Origin: Leifsonia sp. 1010
Lineage (GTDB): Bacteria; Actinomycetota; Actinomycetes; Actinomycetales; Microbacteriaceae
Assembly: GCF_031455295.1 (NCBI RefSeq)
Contig: NZ_JAVDSL010000001.1
Span: 434,001 to 498,000, forward strand
Reading direction: 5' to 3'
Length of the DNA stretch: 64,000 nucleotides
Each line of letters starts with the position of its first letter. Positions within the stretch are counted from its first letter, which is position 1. The translations under genes and the position numbers were made by a program. Below are positions 42,085 to 51,022 of the stretch, piece after piece. The notes beneath the pieces were generated by a model. The model saw nothing but the letters and a program-made list of their open reading frames with translations. It was not told the origin of the DNA and ran no database searches.

Positions 42085-42114
42085 TTGATCGACGATGACC
42101 GGGATGCCTAGGGT
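42085..42114 (+). promoter_or_regulatory. Promoter of the GDPD gene
   Basis: TTGATC (42085-42090) and TAGGGT (42109-42114) are 18 bp apart. The ATG at 42120 is 5 nt past the -10 box, which fits a leaderless transcript. Confidence 0.55.
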
Positions 42115-42119
42115 TGCGC

Positions 42120-43010
42120 ATGCCCGACGACGAGGAGACCGCCGCCCCGCCTGCCCGACGCATCTCGCGGAGAGCCCTCATCGTCGGCGGTGTTCTCGGC
42201 GCGGCGGCCGTCGCGGGCGGTGCGTATGTCGTTCCGCGGATCTTCCGCGGGCCGGAGGACGGCCTCCTGGTCGACCGTCTCATCGAGCGGAAGGGCTTCA
42301 CGGTCGCCCACCGCGGCGGCTCCCTCGACTGGCCGGAGATGTCGATGGAGGCGTACCGCAACTCGGTGGCGGCCGGGGTCAACGCGCTCGAGATCTCGCT
42401 GGCCCGCACGTCGGACGGCGTCTGGTTCGGACTGCACGACGAGACGCTCGACCGCACCTCCGGCACCTCGGGATTCGTCGCGGCGGAGCACACCTGGAAG
42501 GAGGTCCGGCAGCACCGCATCTCGGCCGCCGAGACGAACGATCCGCGCCAGGCTCCGCAGCCGTACCTCCGCTTCGAGGAGCTCATCGCCGCCTATGCCG
42601 CGACGCACACGATCTTCGTCGACCCGAAGGTGGTCCCCGTCGAGCACTTCGGCGAGCTCTTCGCGCTCATGGCGACGGTCGACCATCCGACCAACACGTT
42701 CGTCGCCAAGGGCTACTGCACCGCCCGCGAGTGGCCCGTGGATGCGCGCGGCCGCGGTTTCCGCACCTGGGGGTACTACTACGGGGCGGAACTCGCCTCC
42801 GACCCGCAGCTGTTCGCCTCCACCGCCGAGCGCTGGAGCTGGCTCGGGCTCGACTACAACGGCGGCGAGGACGCCTGGCGGGCCTTCACCGGGAGCGGCA
42901 AGCCGGTGCTCGCGCACATCGTCCCGTCGCGTACCGCCGCCGACACTGCCCTCGGTTTGGGCGCCGGGGGGATGGTCGTCTCGGGGGTGCGCGAGGTCCT
43001 GCGCAGCTGA
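42120..43010 (+). CDS. Glycerophosphodiester phosphodiesterase family protein, exported
   Basis: This 296-residue protein has a twin-arginine-like N-terminus (ARRISRRALIVGGVLGAAAV), so it is probably exported or membrane-tethered. The GDPD barrel starts with FTVAHRGGSLDWPEMSMEAY (catalytic His and the Glu that follows), then LEISLARTSDGVWFGLHDET with the second catalytic His. IFVDPKV carries a further metal ligand. It should hydrolyse glycerophosphodiesters from lipids or teichoic acids. The ATG at 42120 lacks a Shine-Dalgarno. Confidence 0.87.
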   Translation: MPDDEETAAPPARRISRRALIVGGVLGAAAVAGGAYVVPRIFRGPEDGLLVDRLIERKGFTVAHRGGSLDWPEMSMEAYRNSVAAGVNALEISLARTSDGVWFGLHDETLDRTSGTSGFVAAEHTWKEVRQHRISAAETNDPRQAPQPYLRFEELIAAYAATHTIFVDPKVVPVEHFGELFALMATVDHPTNTFVAKGYCTAREWPVDARGRGFRTWGYYYGAELASDPQLFASTAERWSWLGLDYNGGEDAWRAFTGSGKPVLAHIVPSRTAADTALGLGAGGMVVSGVREVLRS

Positions 43011-43019
43011 GTCGTCCGG

Positions 43020-44156
43020 TCAGGCCGGCTTGCGCGACGCGGTGACCGTGAACTTCGGGTTGCGGGCGATCTGCCGCGTCGGGCCGACCGCGCGCTCGAG
43101 CGCCGCGCGGTAGCCGAGGTGCGAGTTCCACACCGTCCAGAGCTCACCGCCCGGCACCAGCACTCGGCCCGCCTCCGCGAAGAGCCGGTGCGCGATCCCG
43201 GTGTGGACGGCTCCTCCGATGTGGAACGGCGGGTTCAGCACCACGAGGTCCGCCGAGGCGTCCGGCTGCGACGACAGCCCGTCATCCCGGACGACGGTGA
43301 CCTGCTCCGCGACCCCGTTGGCCGTCGCGGTCGCGGCGGCCGACGCGACCGCGGCCGCCGACTGGTCGGTGGCGATGACGCGCAGACCCGGTCGCGCAAC
43401 GGCGAGCGCCGACGCGATCACGCCCGTCCCGCAGCCGAGGTCGATCGCCGTGCGCGCCTCCGGGACCGCCGCATCCAGAACTCCGAGAAGGAAGCGCGTC
43501 CCGATGTCGATCGACGGGCCCGCGAACGCCGCCCCATGCGCGCACACCCACAGCCCCGTGGCTGCATCACGGGCGCGCTCCGGCCAGCGGTCGAGCACGG
43601 TGGCGGCGGCGGGATGCGGCTCGCGCGCGGTCAGCACCCGCGCCTTCTGCCGCGCGAGCGACGCCTCCACGGAGCCGAAGACCTCCGCGAGCACGTCGTT
43701 CATCGCCGTGGTCATGTGCTTCAGCATCCCGCCCGCGTAGACGACCACGTCAGCCCGCGCGTGCTCGGCGATCAACGTCGCGATCTCAGCCAGGGCGTCC
43801 AGACTGCGGGGCAGCCGGAGAAGGACGGTGCGCGCTCCGCGCACGAGCGTCTCATCGAGCGGCCGGTGCTCGTACGTGCCGGTGAGTCCCAGCTCGGCGG
43901 CGTTCGCGTCGAGGGCGCGCTCACCGGTCAGGGCGTCCTGGTGCACGCGGATGTCGTGGGCGCCGCGCGCGGCGGCCGCGAGGGTCAGCGCACCGTAACC
44001 GTCGCCGATCACCACGAGACCCGGTTGTAGCACCGCATCGCCGGCGAGGTCCGAGAGCAGGCGGTCGGCGGCGTCCGCGGCGAACAGGTTCGGCGCCTCG
44101 ACGTCCGGCCGCCGCCGCAGGCGGTCGTACGGGAAGTCGGGCGTTGCGGAGGTCAC
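43020..44156 (-). CDS. rRNA guanine-N2 methyltransferase, RlmG/RsmC-like
   Basis: This is an SAM-dependent methyltransferase of 378 residues with two tandem Rossmann domains. The N-terminal one is degenerate (VVIGDGYGALTLAAAARGAH), and the C-terminal one is catalytic, with AIDLGCGTGVIASALAVARP and the NPPF motif (VLNPPFHIGGAVHTG), which fits N2-guanine methylation. Length and layout match RlmG and RsmC. The start is taken as GTG at 44154-44156 (VTSATPDFPYD); a TTG four codons earlier is possible. The rRNA position modified cannot be told from sequence. Confidence 0.85.
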   Translation of the reverse strand: MTSATPDFPYDRLRRRPDVEAPNLFAADAADRLLSDLAGDAVLQPGLVVIGDGYGALTLAAAARGAHDIRVHQDALTGERALDANAAELGLTGTYEHRPLDETLVRGARTVLLRLPRSLDALAEIATLIAEHARADVVVYAGGMLKHMTTAMNDVLAEVFGSVEASLARQKARVLTAREPHPAAATVLDRWPERARDAATGLWVCAHGAAFAGPSIDIGTRFLLGVLDAAVPEARTAIDLGCGTGVIASALAVARPGLRVIATDQSAAAVASAAATATANGVAEQVTVVRDDGLSSQPDASADLVVLNPPFHIGGAVHTGIAHRLFAEAGRVLVPGGELWTVWNSHLGYRAALERAVGPTRQIARNPKFTVTASRKPA

Positions 44157-44218
44157 GCCCCCAGTCAATCAGAGGCGACCGGAGGGCGTGACCCCGCGAG
44201 CGTGCGGTTGCCCGGAGC

Positions 44219-45610
44219 TCACGAGGCCCGGGCGGCCTCCTGCTCCAGCTCCTCCTTCTCCGAGAAATCCATCGTCGGCGGCTTGCGGCGGAATCCGCGC
44301 GTCAGGACGGCGAGGTAGATCACCCCGACGAGCATCCACGACAGGCCCACGATGAACGTGGTGGCTGTGAGCGAGGTCCACAGCCAGACGGTGAGGACGA
44401 ACCCGATCGCGGGCAGCACGCCGTAGCGCACCCACTCGCCCGTCGAGGGAGCGGTTCGCCCGCCCTTCGGGAACAGGTGGTGCTTGATGACCGAGAGGTT
44501 GACCATCGAGAAGGCCGCCAGTGCGCCGAACGAGATCATCGTCGCGGCTTGATCCAGGGTCAGCACGAGCGCCAGGAGGGACACGACGGAGACCGCCAGC
44601 GCGGCCACCCACGGCGTGCGGAACTGCGAGTGGAGCGTGCCGAAGACGCGCGGGAGCACGCCATCCCGGCCCATCGAGTAGATGATGCGCGAGACGCTGA
44701 CCTGGGTCGTCATCCCCGATCCGAACGCGCCGACCACGTAGACGGCGACGAAGAACGACGTCAGGAACGTGCCGCCCACCTTGGCCATGAGGTCGACGCC
44801 GGCCGAGTCGACCTCCGCGAAGTCGCGCCAGTCCGGGTACACGAGCGCGCCCAGCCAGGAGACGACGATGAAGATCGCGCCGCCGATGAGAGTGGTCAGG
44901 ACGATGGCGCGCGGGATGTCGCGCTTCGGGTTCTTCGCCTCCTCCGACAGGGTCGAGACCGCGTCGAAGCCGAGGAACGACAGGGCGAGCACGGCGGCGC
45001 CCGCGAAGATCGGGCCCAGTCCGCCCTTCCCGGGCAGGAACGGCTCGATCAGGCTCGGCGTCTCGGACGACGGGTTGGTCAGCAGCTCCTTGATCGCGAG
45101 CACGGCGAACACGACCACGAGCAGCACCGACAGGGCCACGATCGCGACGTTGAGCCGGTTGACCAGGGTGATGCCGAGCACGTTGAAGAGCAGCACCAGC
45201 AGCAGCGACGCCAGGGCGAACACCCAGCCCGGGATGTCCGGGAACTGCGTGTTGAGGTACAGCCCGATCAGCAGGAAGTTGATCATCGGCAGGAACAGGT
45301 AATCGAGCATCAGCGTCCACCCGGTCAGGAAGCCGACGTGACCGCCGAACGTCTGCTGGGTGTACGTGTACGCCGAACCGGACACCGGGAACGCACGCGC
45401 CATCGCGCCGTAACTGAGTGCTGTGAACAGCATCGCGACCAGCGCGACGACGTAGGCGGACGGGAGGTGATTGTCGGTCGACTGCGTCACGATGCCGTAG
45501 GTCGTGAAGACGGTGACGGGGGCGAGGTAGGTGAGGCCGAACAGCACGAGGGCTGTGGGGCCGAGCGCCCTCTTGAGCCGCGGCTGGGGCGGCAGGTCGG
45601 TCGTGGTCAT
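44219..45610 (-). CDS. APC superfamily permease paired with an amidohydrolase
   Basis: This is a 463-residue transporter with about 12 spans. TM1 reads ALVLFGLTYLAPVTVFTTYG, and SFLGFDAVSTLSEEAKNPKR is the standard TM6-loop motif. The start at 45608-45610 has AGAGGCAG upstream; an in-frame extension further upstream is less likely. It lies 60 nt downstream of the amidohydrolase on the same strand, and the pair is divergent from a TetR regulator. It probably imports the amide or related compound that the hydrolase acts on. Confidence 0.87.
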   Translation of the reverse strand: MTTTDLPPQPRLKRALGPTALVLFGLTYLAPVTVFTTYGIVTQSTDNHLPSAYVVALVAMLFTALSYGAMARAFPVSGSAYTYTQQTFGGHVGFLTGWTLMLDYLFLPMINFLLIGLYLNTQFPDIPGWVFALASLLLVLLFNVLGITLVNRLNVAIVALSVLLVVVFAVLAIKELLTNPSSETPSLIEPFLPGKGGLGPIFAGAAVLALSFLGFDAVSTLSEEAKNPKRDIPRAIVLTTLIGGAIFIVVSWLGALVYPDWRDFAEVDSAGVDLMAKVGGTFLTSFFVAVYVVGAFGSGMTTQVSVSRIIYSMGRDGVLPRVFGTLHSQFRTPWVAALAVSVVSLLALVLTLDQAATMISFGALAAFSMVNLSVIKHHLFPKGGRTAPSTGEWVRYGVLPAIGFVLTVWLWTSLTATTFIVGLSWMLVGVIYLAVLTRGFRRKPPTMDFSEKEELEQEAARAS

Positions 45611-45670
45611 GTGGTGCTGCCTCTCTGAGTCGAGTGGTGCAGGGATGGAGTGGTGCAATGGGGGTGGGTA

Positions 45671-47293
45671 TCAGCTCCGTACGGTGGTCGCGCGGCGAAC
45701 GCCGGCGACCCAGGTTCCGAGCACGCGGACGGATCGCAGGTCGTGCGGGTCCACGTGGCGCGGGTCGGTGTCGAGCCAGACCAGGTCCGGGGAGGACCCC
45801 GGTCGCAGCTCGCTGCGCGCATGCTGCGCGAAGGCCTGGCGGGCGACGCCGGAGGAGTAGGCCTCCAGCGCGTCGGTGAGCGGGATGCGCTCGGCGGGGG
45901 TCCATCCGGCTTCCGGAACCCGCTGCTCCGTCTGGCGGGTGACCGCCGTCGCGACACCGGGCCGCCAGTCGGCGCTGCTGACCGGCCAGTCGCTTCCGAA
46001 GGAGACGGTCGCCGACTCGAGCAGCGTGCGGATGGGGTACTGCAGTCCTTCGCGCTCGGGTCCGAGGCGCGGGATGGTCAGGTCGAGCATCATCGAGTCG
46101 AGCTGCGCCCAGAGCGGCTCGAAGTTCGCGATGACGCCGAGGCGCTCGAACCGGGGCAGGTCAACCGGGTCGACGACCTGGACGTGCGCGATCACCGGCC
46201 GGCGGTCGCGTGCGCCGTTGGTGCGCTCGACCGCCTCGAAGACGTCGAGGGCGGTCCGGGTCGCCGCGTCGCCGATCGCGTGCAGGTGCAACTGGAAGCC
46301 GAGCTTGTCGAAGGTGACGGCCGCCGCGGTGAGCTCGGCCGCATCCCAGTTGGGGAGCCCGCGGTCGCCGGGGGTGTCGGTGTAGTCGGCCAGCATCGCC
46401 GCGGTGTGGTTCTCGATGACGCCGTCCACGAAGACCTTCACGGTGCGTGCGGTCAGCAGCGGGTCGTCGAGCTCTTCGACGCGGCGGCGAGACTCGACGA
46501 ACTCGGGCACCTGGTCGCGCCAGCGCACGGGATCGGCGCGAAGGGCAAGGTTCACCCGCGTCGACAGCAGCCCGCGTGCGGACGCCTCGAGATACGCCTC
46601 CACCTCGGCCGGCTCGACCCAGGCGTCCTGCACCCACGCGATCCCGAGCTCCGCGTACTCGGCGGTCGCCAGCCGCAGGGCCTCGACACGTTCGTCGTGC
46701 GTCCGCCCGGGCTCGGCCGGGATCAGGAGGTCGACGGCGCCGGGCTCCTGCAGGATGCCGAGTGGAGACCCGTCGGCCCGGCGCGGGATGCGGCCCAGCG
46801 CCGGCTCGGGCGTGCTCGCGTCGATCCCGGCCCGGCGCAGTGCCTCGGAGTTCACCCACACCGTGTGGTAGTCCCACGCCCGCAGCACGACCGGCCGGTC
46901 GGGGACGGCGGCGTCGAGCCAGCGCGCGTCGAACATCCCCTCGGGCGCCAGCGTCGCGTCGTAGCTGCCGCCGTAGATCCACTCCTGTTCGGGATGCGCG
47001 TCCGCCCACTCCTTCACGCACGCGACAATCTCGTCGACCGACGCGCAGCTCCGCACCTGCGGCCCGAGCTTCTCCAGTCCACCCTGCAGGGGATGCGCGT
47101 GACCGTCGCCGAACGCCGGCGCGAGGACGCCCCCGAGGAGGTCGACCGTCTCGTCCACCGTGCCGCGCAGAGCCAGGGCCTCGGCGCCGGCGGCGACGAT
47201 GCGCCCGTCCGCGACCGCGACCGCGGTGTGCTCGACGGCGTCGGAACGATAGCTGCTCAGGATGGTGCCACCGGTGAAGACGGTCGTGCTCAT
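45671..47293 (-). CDS. Amidohydrolase family 3 protein (YtcJ-like)
   Basis: This is a metal-dependent hydrolase of 540 residues. The N-terminal metal motif is GDGHAHPLQGG (about 62-72), further His ligands occur in QLHLHAIGDAA and VIAHVQVVDP, and the C-terminal Asp is in VSFGSDWPVSS. The PNWDAAEL region and overall length fit the YtcJ/exoenzyme-regulatory AepA-like group of amidohydrolase_3, which acts on N-acyl or cyclic amides. The ATG at 47291-47293 is within reach of the 23-bp palindrome at 47312-47334. The substrate is unknown. Confidence 0.87.
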   Translation of the reverse strand: MSTTVFTGGTILSSYRSDAVEHTAVAVADGRIVAAGAEALALRGTVDETVDLLGGVLAPAFGDGHAHPLQGGLEKLGPQVRSCASVDEIVACVKEWADAHPEQEWIYGGSYDATLAPEGMFDARWLDAAVPDRPVVLRAWDYHTVWVNSEALRRAGIDASTPEPALGRIPRRADGSPLGILQEPGAVDLLIPAEPGRTHDERVEALRLATAEYAELGIAWVQDAWVEPAEVEAYLEASARGLLSTRVNLALRADPVRWRDQVPEFVESRRRVEELDDPLLTARTVKVFVDGVIENHTAAMLADYTDTPGDRGLPNWDAAELTAAAVTFDKLGFQLHLHAIGDAATRTALDVFEAVERTNGARDRRPVIAHVQVVDPVDLPRFERLGVIANFEPLWAQLDSMMLDLTIPRLGPEREGLQYPIRTLLESATVSFGSDWPVSSADWRPGVATAVTRQTEQRVPEAGWTPAERIPLTDALEAYSSGVARQAFAQHARSELRPGSSPDLVWLDTDPRHVDPHDLRSVRVLGTWVAGVRRATTVRS

Positions 47294-47311
47294 GCAACCT
47301 CCGTGTTACGG

Positions 47312-47334
47312 ATAAATGAACGGCGTTCTTTTAT
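47312..47334. promoter_or_regulatory. 23-bp palindrome between the amidohydrolase and TetR genes, probable TetR operator
   Basis: ATAAATGAACG-G-CGTTCTTTTAT has 10 of 11 symmetrical positions. It lies in an 83-bp divergent region, 18 bp from the amidohydrolase start, and is AT-richer than its surroundings. Confidence 0.75.
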
Positions 47335-47376
47335 TTCGTCAGATACTAGGGTGTGATCGAGCCGGAGGGGAAGAGT

Positions 47377-48063
47377 ATGGCCGAGATCGATCGCCCGGCG
47401 CGTCGGGTGGGGCGCCCGAAGACGACCGTGCTGACCCGCGATCTCATCGCCGAGGCCGCCCTCCGCCTGCTCGACGAATCGGGCGCAGACGGCTTCACGA
47501 TGGTGCGGCTCGCGCAGGCGCTCCGCGTGCGGCCCAGCGCCCTCTACAACCACGTCGACGGCAAGGAGGACGTCATCGCCGGCGTCCGCGAGCTCATCTC
47601 GGACCGCATCGACGTCAGCGCCTTCGAGACGCTCCCGTGGGACGCCGCGATGCGCGACTGGGCGCACTCGTACCGCCTCGCCTTCGCCACCCACCCGCCG
47701 ACGATCGCCCTCCTCGCCGTCCTGCCGCTGACCGGCGCGCTGCGGACGATGCACATGTACGACGCGGTCGTCGCCGCGATGGTGCGCGCGGGCTGGCCCG
47801 AGCCCGAGGTGCTGCCGACGCTCGTCGCGGTCGAGTCGTTCATCCTCGGGTCGGCGCTCGACGCGGTAGCACCCGCCGACATGTTCGACCCGTCGGGAGC
47901 GGAGGACCGGGTCCCGTCGTTCGCCTCGGCCTACGCGGCCCGTGCCCGCGCACTCGACCCGACCGCGACAGCGCCGGCGGATGCAGCCTTCGAGACCGGG
48001 TTGACCGCCCTGCTCGACGGCCTGCGCATGCGCTACGAGCACGTGCGCGTGCCGGTGGGATGA
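47377..48063 (+). CDS. TetR-family transcriptional regulator
   Basis: This 228-residue repressor has an N-terminal helix-turn-helix (VGRPKTTVLTRDLIAEAALR, then GFTMVRLAQALRVRPSALYN and HVDGKEDVIAGV) and a C-terminal TetR_C-like ligand domain with PTIALLAVLPLTGALRTMHM. The start is ATG 47377, preceded by GGAGGGGAAGAGT; an upstream GTG is weaker. It is divergent from the amidohydrolase/permease operon and probably represses it through the 47312-47334 palindrome. Its gene is nearly back to back with corA. Confidence 0.88.
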   Translation: MAEIDRPARRVGRPKTTVLTRDLIAEAALRLLDESGADGFTMVRLAQALRVRPSALYNHVDGKEDVIAGVRELISDRIDVSAFETLPWDAAMRDWAHSYRLAFATHPPTIALLAVLPLTGALRTMHMYDAVVAAMVRAGWPEPEVLPTLVAVESFILGSALDAVAPADMFDPSGAEDRVPSFASAYAARARALDPTATAPADAAFETGLTALLDGLRMRYEHVRVPVG

Positions 48064-48070
48064 CGCGGGG

Positions 48071-49039
48071 CTAGATCCAGCCCTTCCGCTTGAAGACGAC
48101 GTAGAGGCCGACGCCCATCCCGACCATCAGCAGGAGCGCGAACGGGTAGCCGAACGCCCAGTGCAGTTCGGGCATCACGCGGAAGTTCATGCCGTAGATC
48201 GTGCCGACGAGGGTCGGGGCGAACAGGATCGCCGCCCACCCGGAGATCTTCTTCACCTCGTCGTTCTGCCGCTGGCCCACGAGCGCCGTGTGCACGCTGA
48301 GCGCGTTTTGCAGGATCTGACGGAAGCCGTCCGCGCGCTCGGTGACGCGCAGGACGTGGTCCTCGATGTCGCGGAACGCATCCCGCAGCCCTTCGTCGGC
48401 CTCGTGAGCGATCAGCCCCTCGCGCAGGCTGCGCAGCACATCCTTCAGCGGGTCCACCGCGCGCTGGAAGTGCATCACCTCGGTGGACAGCTCGTAGATG
48501 CGCCGCGACACCCCGCGGTCGCCGGAGAACAGCTGATCCTCGATCTCGTCGATGTCGTCCTCGAGCCCGGCGACGACGGGGGCGTACTCGTCCACGATCT
48601 CGTCGAGGATGCCGTACAGGGCCGCGATCGGACCGTGCGCCAGCAGCGCGGCGTCACCCTCGAGCCGTTTGCGGACGCGCGCGAGATCGGGGGTCTCGAA
48701 GTGCCGGACGGTGATGACGAAGTCGTCGCCGAGGAACACGTGCACCTCGCCGAACTCGACTTTCTCCGTCTCGTCGACGTAGCTGGCCGGCCGCAGCACG
48801 ACGAAGAGCATCTCGCCGTACTTCTCGATCTTGGCGCGCTGGTGACCGGAGAGGGCGTCCTCGACGGCGAGCGCCGGAAGGTCGAACTCCTTCGCCACGG
48901 CGGACAGCTCGCTCTCGCTCGGCCGATACAGCCCGATCCAGGCGAAGCCTCCGCGGTCGCGCACCGTCTCGCTGGTCTCCTCGAGCGACGGCGGTTCGGT
49001 GCGGACGCCGTCCACGTACACGGCGTTGTCGACGATCAT
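48071..49039 (-). CDS. corA: CorA family divalent-cation channel
   Basis: This is a magnesium/cobalt channel of 322 residues that forms a pentamer. The large cytoplasmic N-domain (1-255) has charged helices (GLEDDIDEIEDQLFSGDRGV). Two C-terminal spans (about 265-285 and 297-317) flank the selectivity motif YGMNF, and the basic end KRKGWI is characteristic. AAGGAGG precedes the ATG by 5 nt. It is convergent with the TetR gene (7 nt apart) and divergent from the esterase gene. Confidence 0.92.
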   Translation of the reverse strand: MIVDNAVYVDGVRTEPPSLEETSETVRDRGGFAWIGLYRPSESELSAVAKEFDLPALAVEDALSGHQRAKIEKYGEMLFVVLRPASYVDETEKVEFGEVHVFLGDDFVITVRHFETPDLARVRKRLEGDAALLAHGPIAALYGILDEIVDEYAPVVAGLEDDIDEIEDQLFSGDRGVSRRIYELSTEVMHFQRAVDPLKDVLRSLREGLIAHEADEGLRDAFRDIEDHVLRVTERADGFRQILQNALSVHTALVGQRQNDEVKKISGWAAILFAPTLVGTIYGMNFRVMPELHWAFGYPFALLLMVGMGVGLYVVFKRKGWI

Positions 49040-49120
49040 CGCGCCTCCTTCTTGAGCAACCGTACGCCCGACGCAGGCCCCTCCCAGACCGCGGACGCGG
49101 GCGCACCTAGACTGACAAGG

Positions 49121-50503
49121 ATGTCCGCGCTCGCCTGGCTCGCCGCCGCCCTCGTCGTGGTCGGCGCGTACCCGGCGTACCGGTTCGCGCGCCGCGCCTG
49201 GCGGTTCCGCGCGACCGCGACCGTCATCGCGGTGATCGCCGGGCAGCTCGTCGGACTCGCCATCGTCGTGCTCGGCGTCGTACTGCTGCCCCGCCCGGAT
49301 CTGACCGGCGCCGGCTGGTTCGCCGTGCTTCTCGCCGCGACCGTGCTGCCGCTCGCGATCGGGGATGCGCTGCAGTCCACCGGGCGGCGGGGTGTGCGCA
49401 TCGCTGTCGCCGCGATCGCAGCCGTGCTGACGGTCGGAGCGGTCGGTGTCGCCGTGCAGCCGGCGTTCGCCCGGCCCATCGTCGCAGGTCGCAGCATCCC
49501 CGTCACCGCGAAGAGCCTCGCCGAGGGCTACCAGCTGGCGGTGCGCATTCCGGCCACCCGCTCCGGCTTCGAGGCGCGGGCCGCGCACCTGTTCGTGCCG
49601 CCCGGCTGGCTGCGCGACCCGTCGGGCACACGTCCGGTCGTCGAGATGATGATGGGGCAGCCCGGCAATCCGACGCTCGGCGCCACGCTCGATGCGCTGC
49701 ACAGCCTCGGGCAGCAGCGGCTCGATCAGGCGCCGTTCGTGCTCGTCGTCGACCAGCTCGGCGCCGTCGACAAGAACCCGCCGTGCGCCGACACCTCCGG
49801 GGGCAAGCTCGACACCTACCTGTCGCAGGACGTTCCCGCCTGGATCGACGCGAACCTCCCGGCGTCGCCGGACCGCGCCGACCGGGTGATCGCCGGGTTC
49901 TCGCACGGCGGCGAGTGCGCGGCATACCTGGGCGCGAAGTACCCGGACTCGTGGGGTGCGGTCATCGACATCTCCGGGCCGGACAAGCCGGGCGAGTACC
50001 GGCCGACCGTCACCCGCGACCGCTACTTCGGCGGCGACCAGGTGGCCTACGAGAAGACCTGGCCCGTGAACATCCTCGCGGCCAACGACTACCCGGAGCC
50101 GACGGTCGGGATCTTCGTCGCCGGTGCGGAGGACCCGCACTTCCGGCAGCAGGTGGAAGACACAGCGACCGCCGCCGAGAACGCCGGCTGGAAGGTCACC
50201 TACTGGGCCGTGCCCGGCGAAGGACACTCCGGCCCGACCCTGGTGAAAGGCCTGGCCACCGGCTACAACCAGCTGATCGGATCGTGGCTGAAGACCGGCG
50301 CGACCGGCCAGGGCGACCGGTTCCTGTGCGCCTCGGACCAGACCGGCCGGGCGTGCGGTCTGACGCAGGCGGCGGCGGTCGGCGGGACGGTCGCGATGGT
50401 CGACCTGTCGGTGCTCGCCGTGTTCCTGATCATCACGCTCGCCCTGTTCTTCGCGCGCCGAGGCGTGACGCTGCGCCGGCCACGCGCCTCCCTCGACGAC
50501 TGA
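49121..50503 (+). CDS. Membrane-anchored esterase-D-type alpha/beta hydrolase
   Basis: The 460-residue protein has four N-terminal hydrophobic spans (within about 1-115) and an extracellular alpha/beta-hydrolase domain (about 130-425) with the nucleophile elbow GFSHGGECAAYLG. HPHF-type loops and PGEGHSGPTLV carry the probable catalytic His. One more span lies near the C-terminus (about 430-450). It resembles actinobacterial membrane esterases and mycolyltransferase-like proteins of the esterase D group. The ATG is 7 nt past TAGACT (49108-49113). The substrate is unknown. A repeat-rich stretch follows its stop. Confidence 0.83.
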   Translation: MSALAWLAAALVVVGAYPAYRFARRAWRFRATATVIAVIAGQLVGLAIVVLGVVLLPRPDLTGAGWFAVLLAATVLPLAIGDALQSTGRRGVRIAVAAIAAVLTVGAVGVAVQPAFARPIVAGRSIPVTAKSLAEGYQLAVRIPATRSGFEARAAHLFVPPGWLRDPSGTRPVVEMMMGQPGNPTLGATLDALHSLGQQRLDQAPFVLVVDQLGAVDKNPPCADTSGGKLDTYLSQDVPAWIDANLPASPDRADRVIAGFSHGGECAAYLGAKYPDSWGAVIDISGPDKPGEYRPTVTRDRYFGGDQVAYEKTWPVNILAANDYPEPTVGIFVAGAEDPHFRQQVEDTATAAENAGWKVTYWAVPGEGHSGPTLVKGLATGYNQLIGSWLKTGATGQGDRFLCASDQTGRACGLTQAAAVGGTVAMVDLSVLAVFLIITLALFFARRGVTLRRPRASLDD

Positions 50504-50528
50504 GCCCATCCGGCGCTTTGCGCCCCAC

Positions 50529-50825
50529 GAAACGGAGGTCATGGGCGTCCTTCCCCGCCGGGGATCCTCCGTTTCGCGCGCCGCGCGTCCGCGCGCGAAA
50601 CGGAGGCGGATGGGCACCCGCCCTCCCCGCAACTCCTCCCTTTCGCGCGCTTGGGCGGCCGGGCCGGGCGTTTCTCCTCCGTTTCCACGACGGACGCGGC
50701 CGCGACGGGGAACGCGGCCCGGTTCGTCGGCTGGTCGGAAACGGAGGCGATCCCGGCCGACGCGCCGGACGGATGCGGGAAACGGAGGACATCGCGGGCG
50801 GTCCCGCCGCCAGGACCTCCGTTCG
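50529..50825. repeat. Array of eight alternately oriented GAAACGGAGG repeats
   Basis: GAAACGGAGG occurs at 50529, 50597, 50738 and 50779. Its inverse CCTCCGTTTC occurs at 50566 and 50676, with variant copies at 50635 (one mismatch) and 50816 (truncated). Neighbouring copies pair as hairpins; for example the 50566-50606 pair shares a 15-16-bp arm (GCGCGCGAAACGGAGG). No convincing gene covers this stretch. Some copies place GGAGG a few bases before an ATG, so they look like ribosome-binding sites. Confidence 0.8.
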
Positions 50826-50878
50826 CCACGGGAGCGGACCGCCGCGACCGCTGACGGAACACAGGAGCGGGCCGAGCG

Positions 50879-51022
50879 AGCGGCGACGGCAGGCACGCGG
50901 CAGGCGGGCCGCTACGCGGCGACGGCAGGCACGCGGGAGGCGGGCCGCTACGCGGCGACGGCAGGCACGCGGGAGGCGGGCCGCTACGCGGCGACGGCAG
51001 GCACGCGGCAGGCGGGCCGTTA
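50879..51022. repeat. Four 36-bp tandem repeats overlapping the kbl stop codon
   Basis: The copies start at 50879, 50915, 50951 and 50987 and differ at only a few positions. Copies 1 and 4 have C, and copies 2 and 3 have G, at the same place. The unit includes the last codons and stop of kbl: the gene ends in TAA in copy 4, and the other copies carry TAG in the same frame. Period 36 keeps all frames, so this is a duplication of the kbl 3' end. Confidence 0.9.

Noticed and set aside
48161-49120. Extension of the esterase gene upstream across corA
   Set aside because: The upstream frame is antisense to corA and lacks similarity. The ATG at 49121 has a well-placed -10 box and starts a membrane span.
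50879-51022. CRISPR-like array at the end of kbl
   Set aside because: The 36-bp units are contiguous, with no unique spacers, and they duplicate coding sequence. No cas genes are present.
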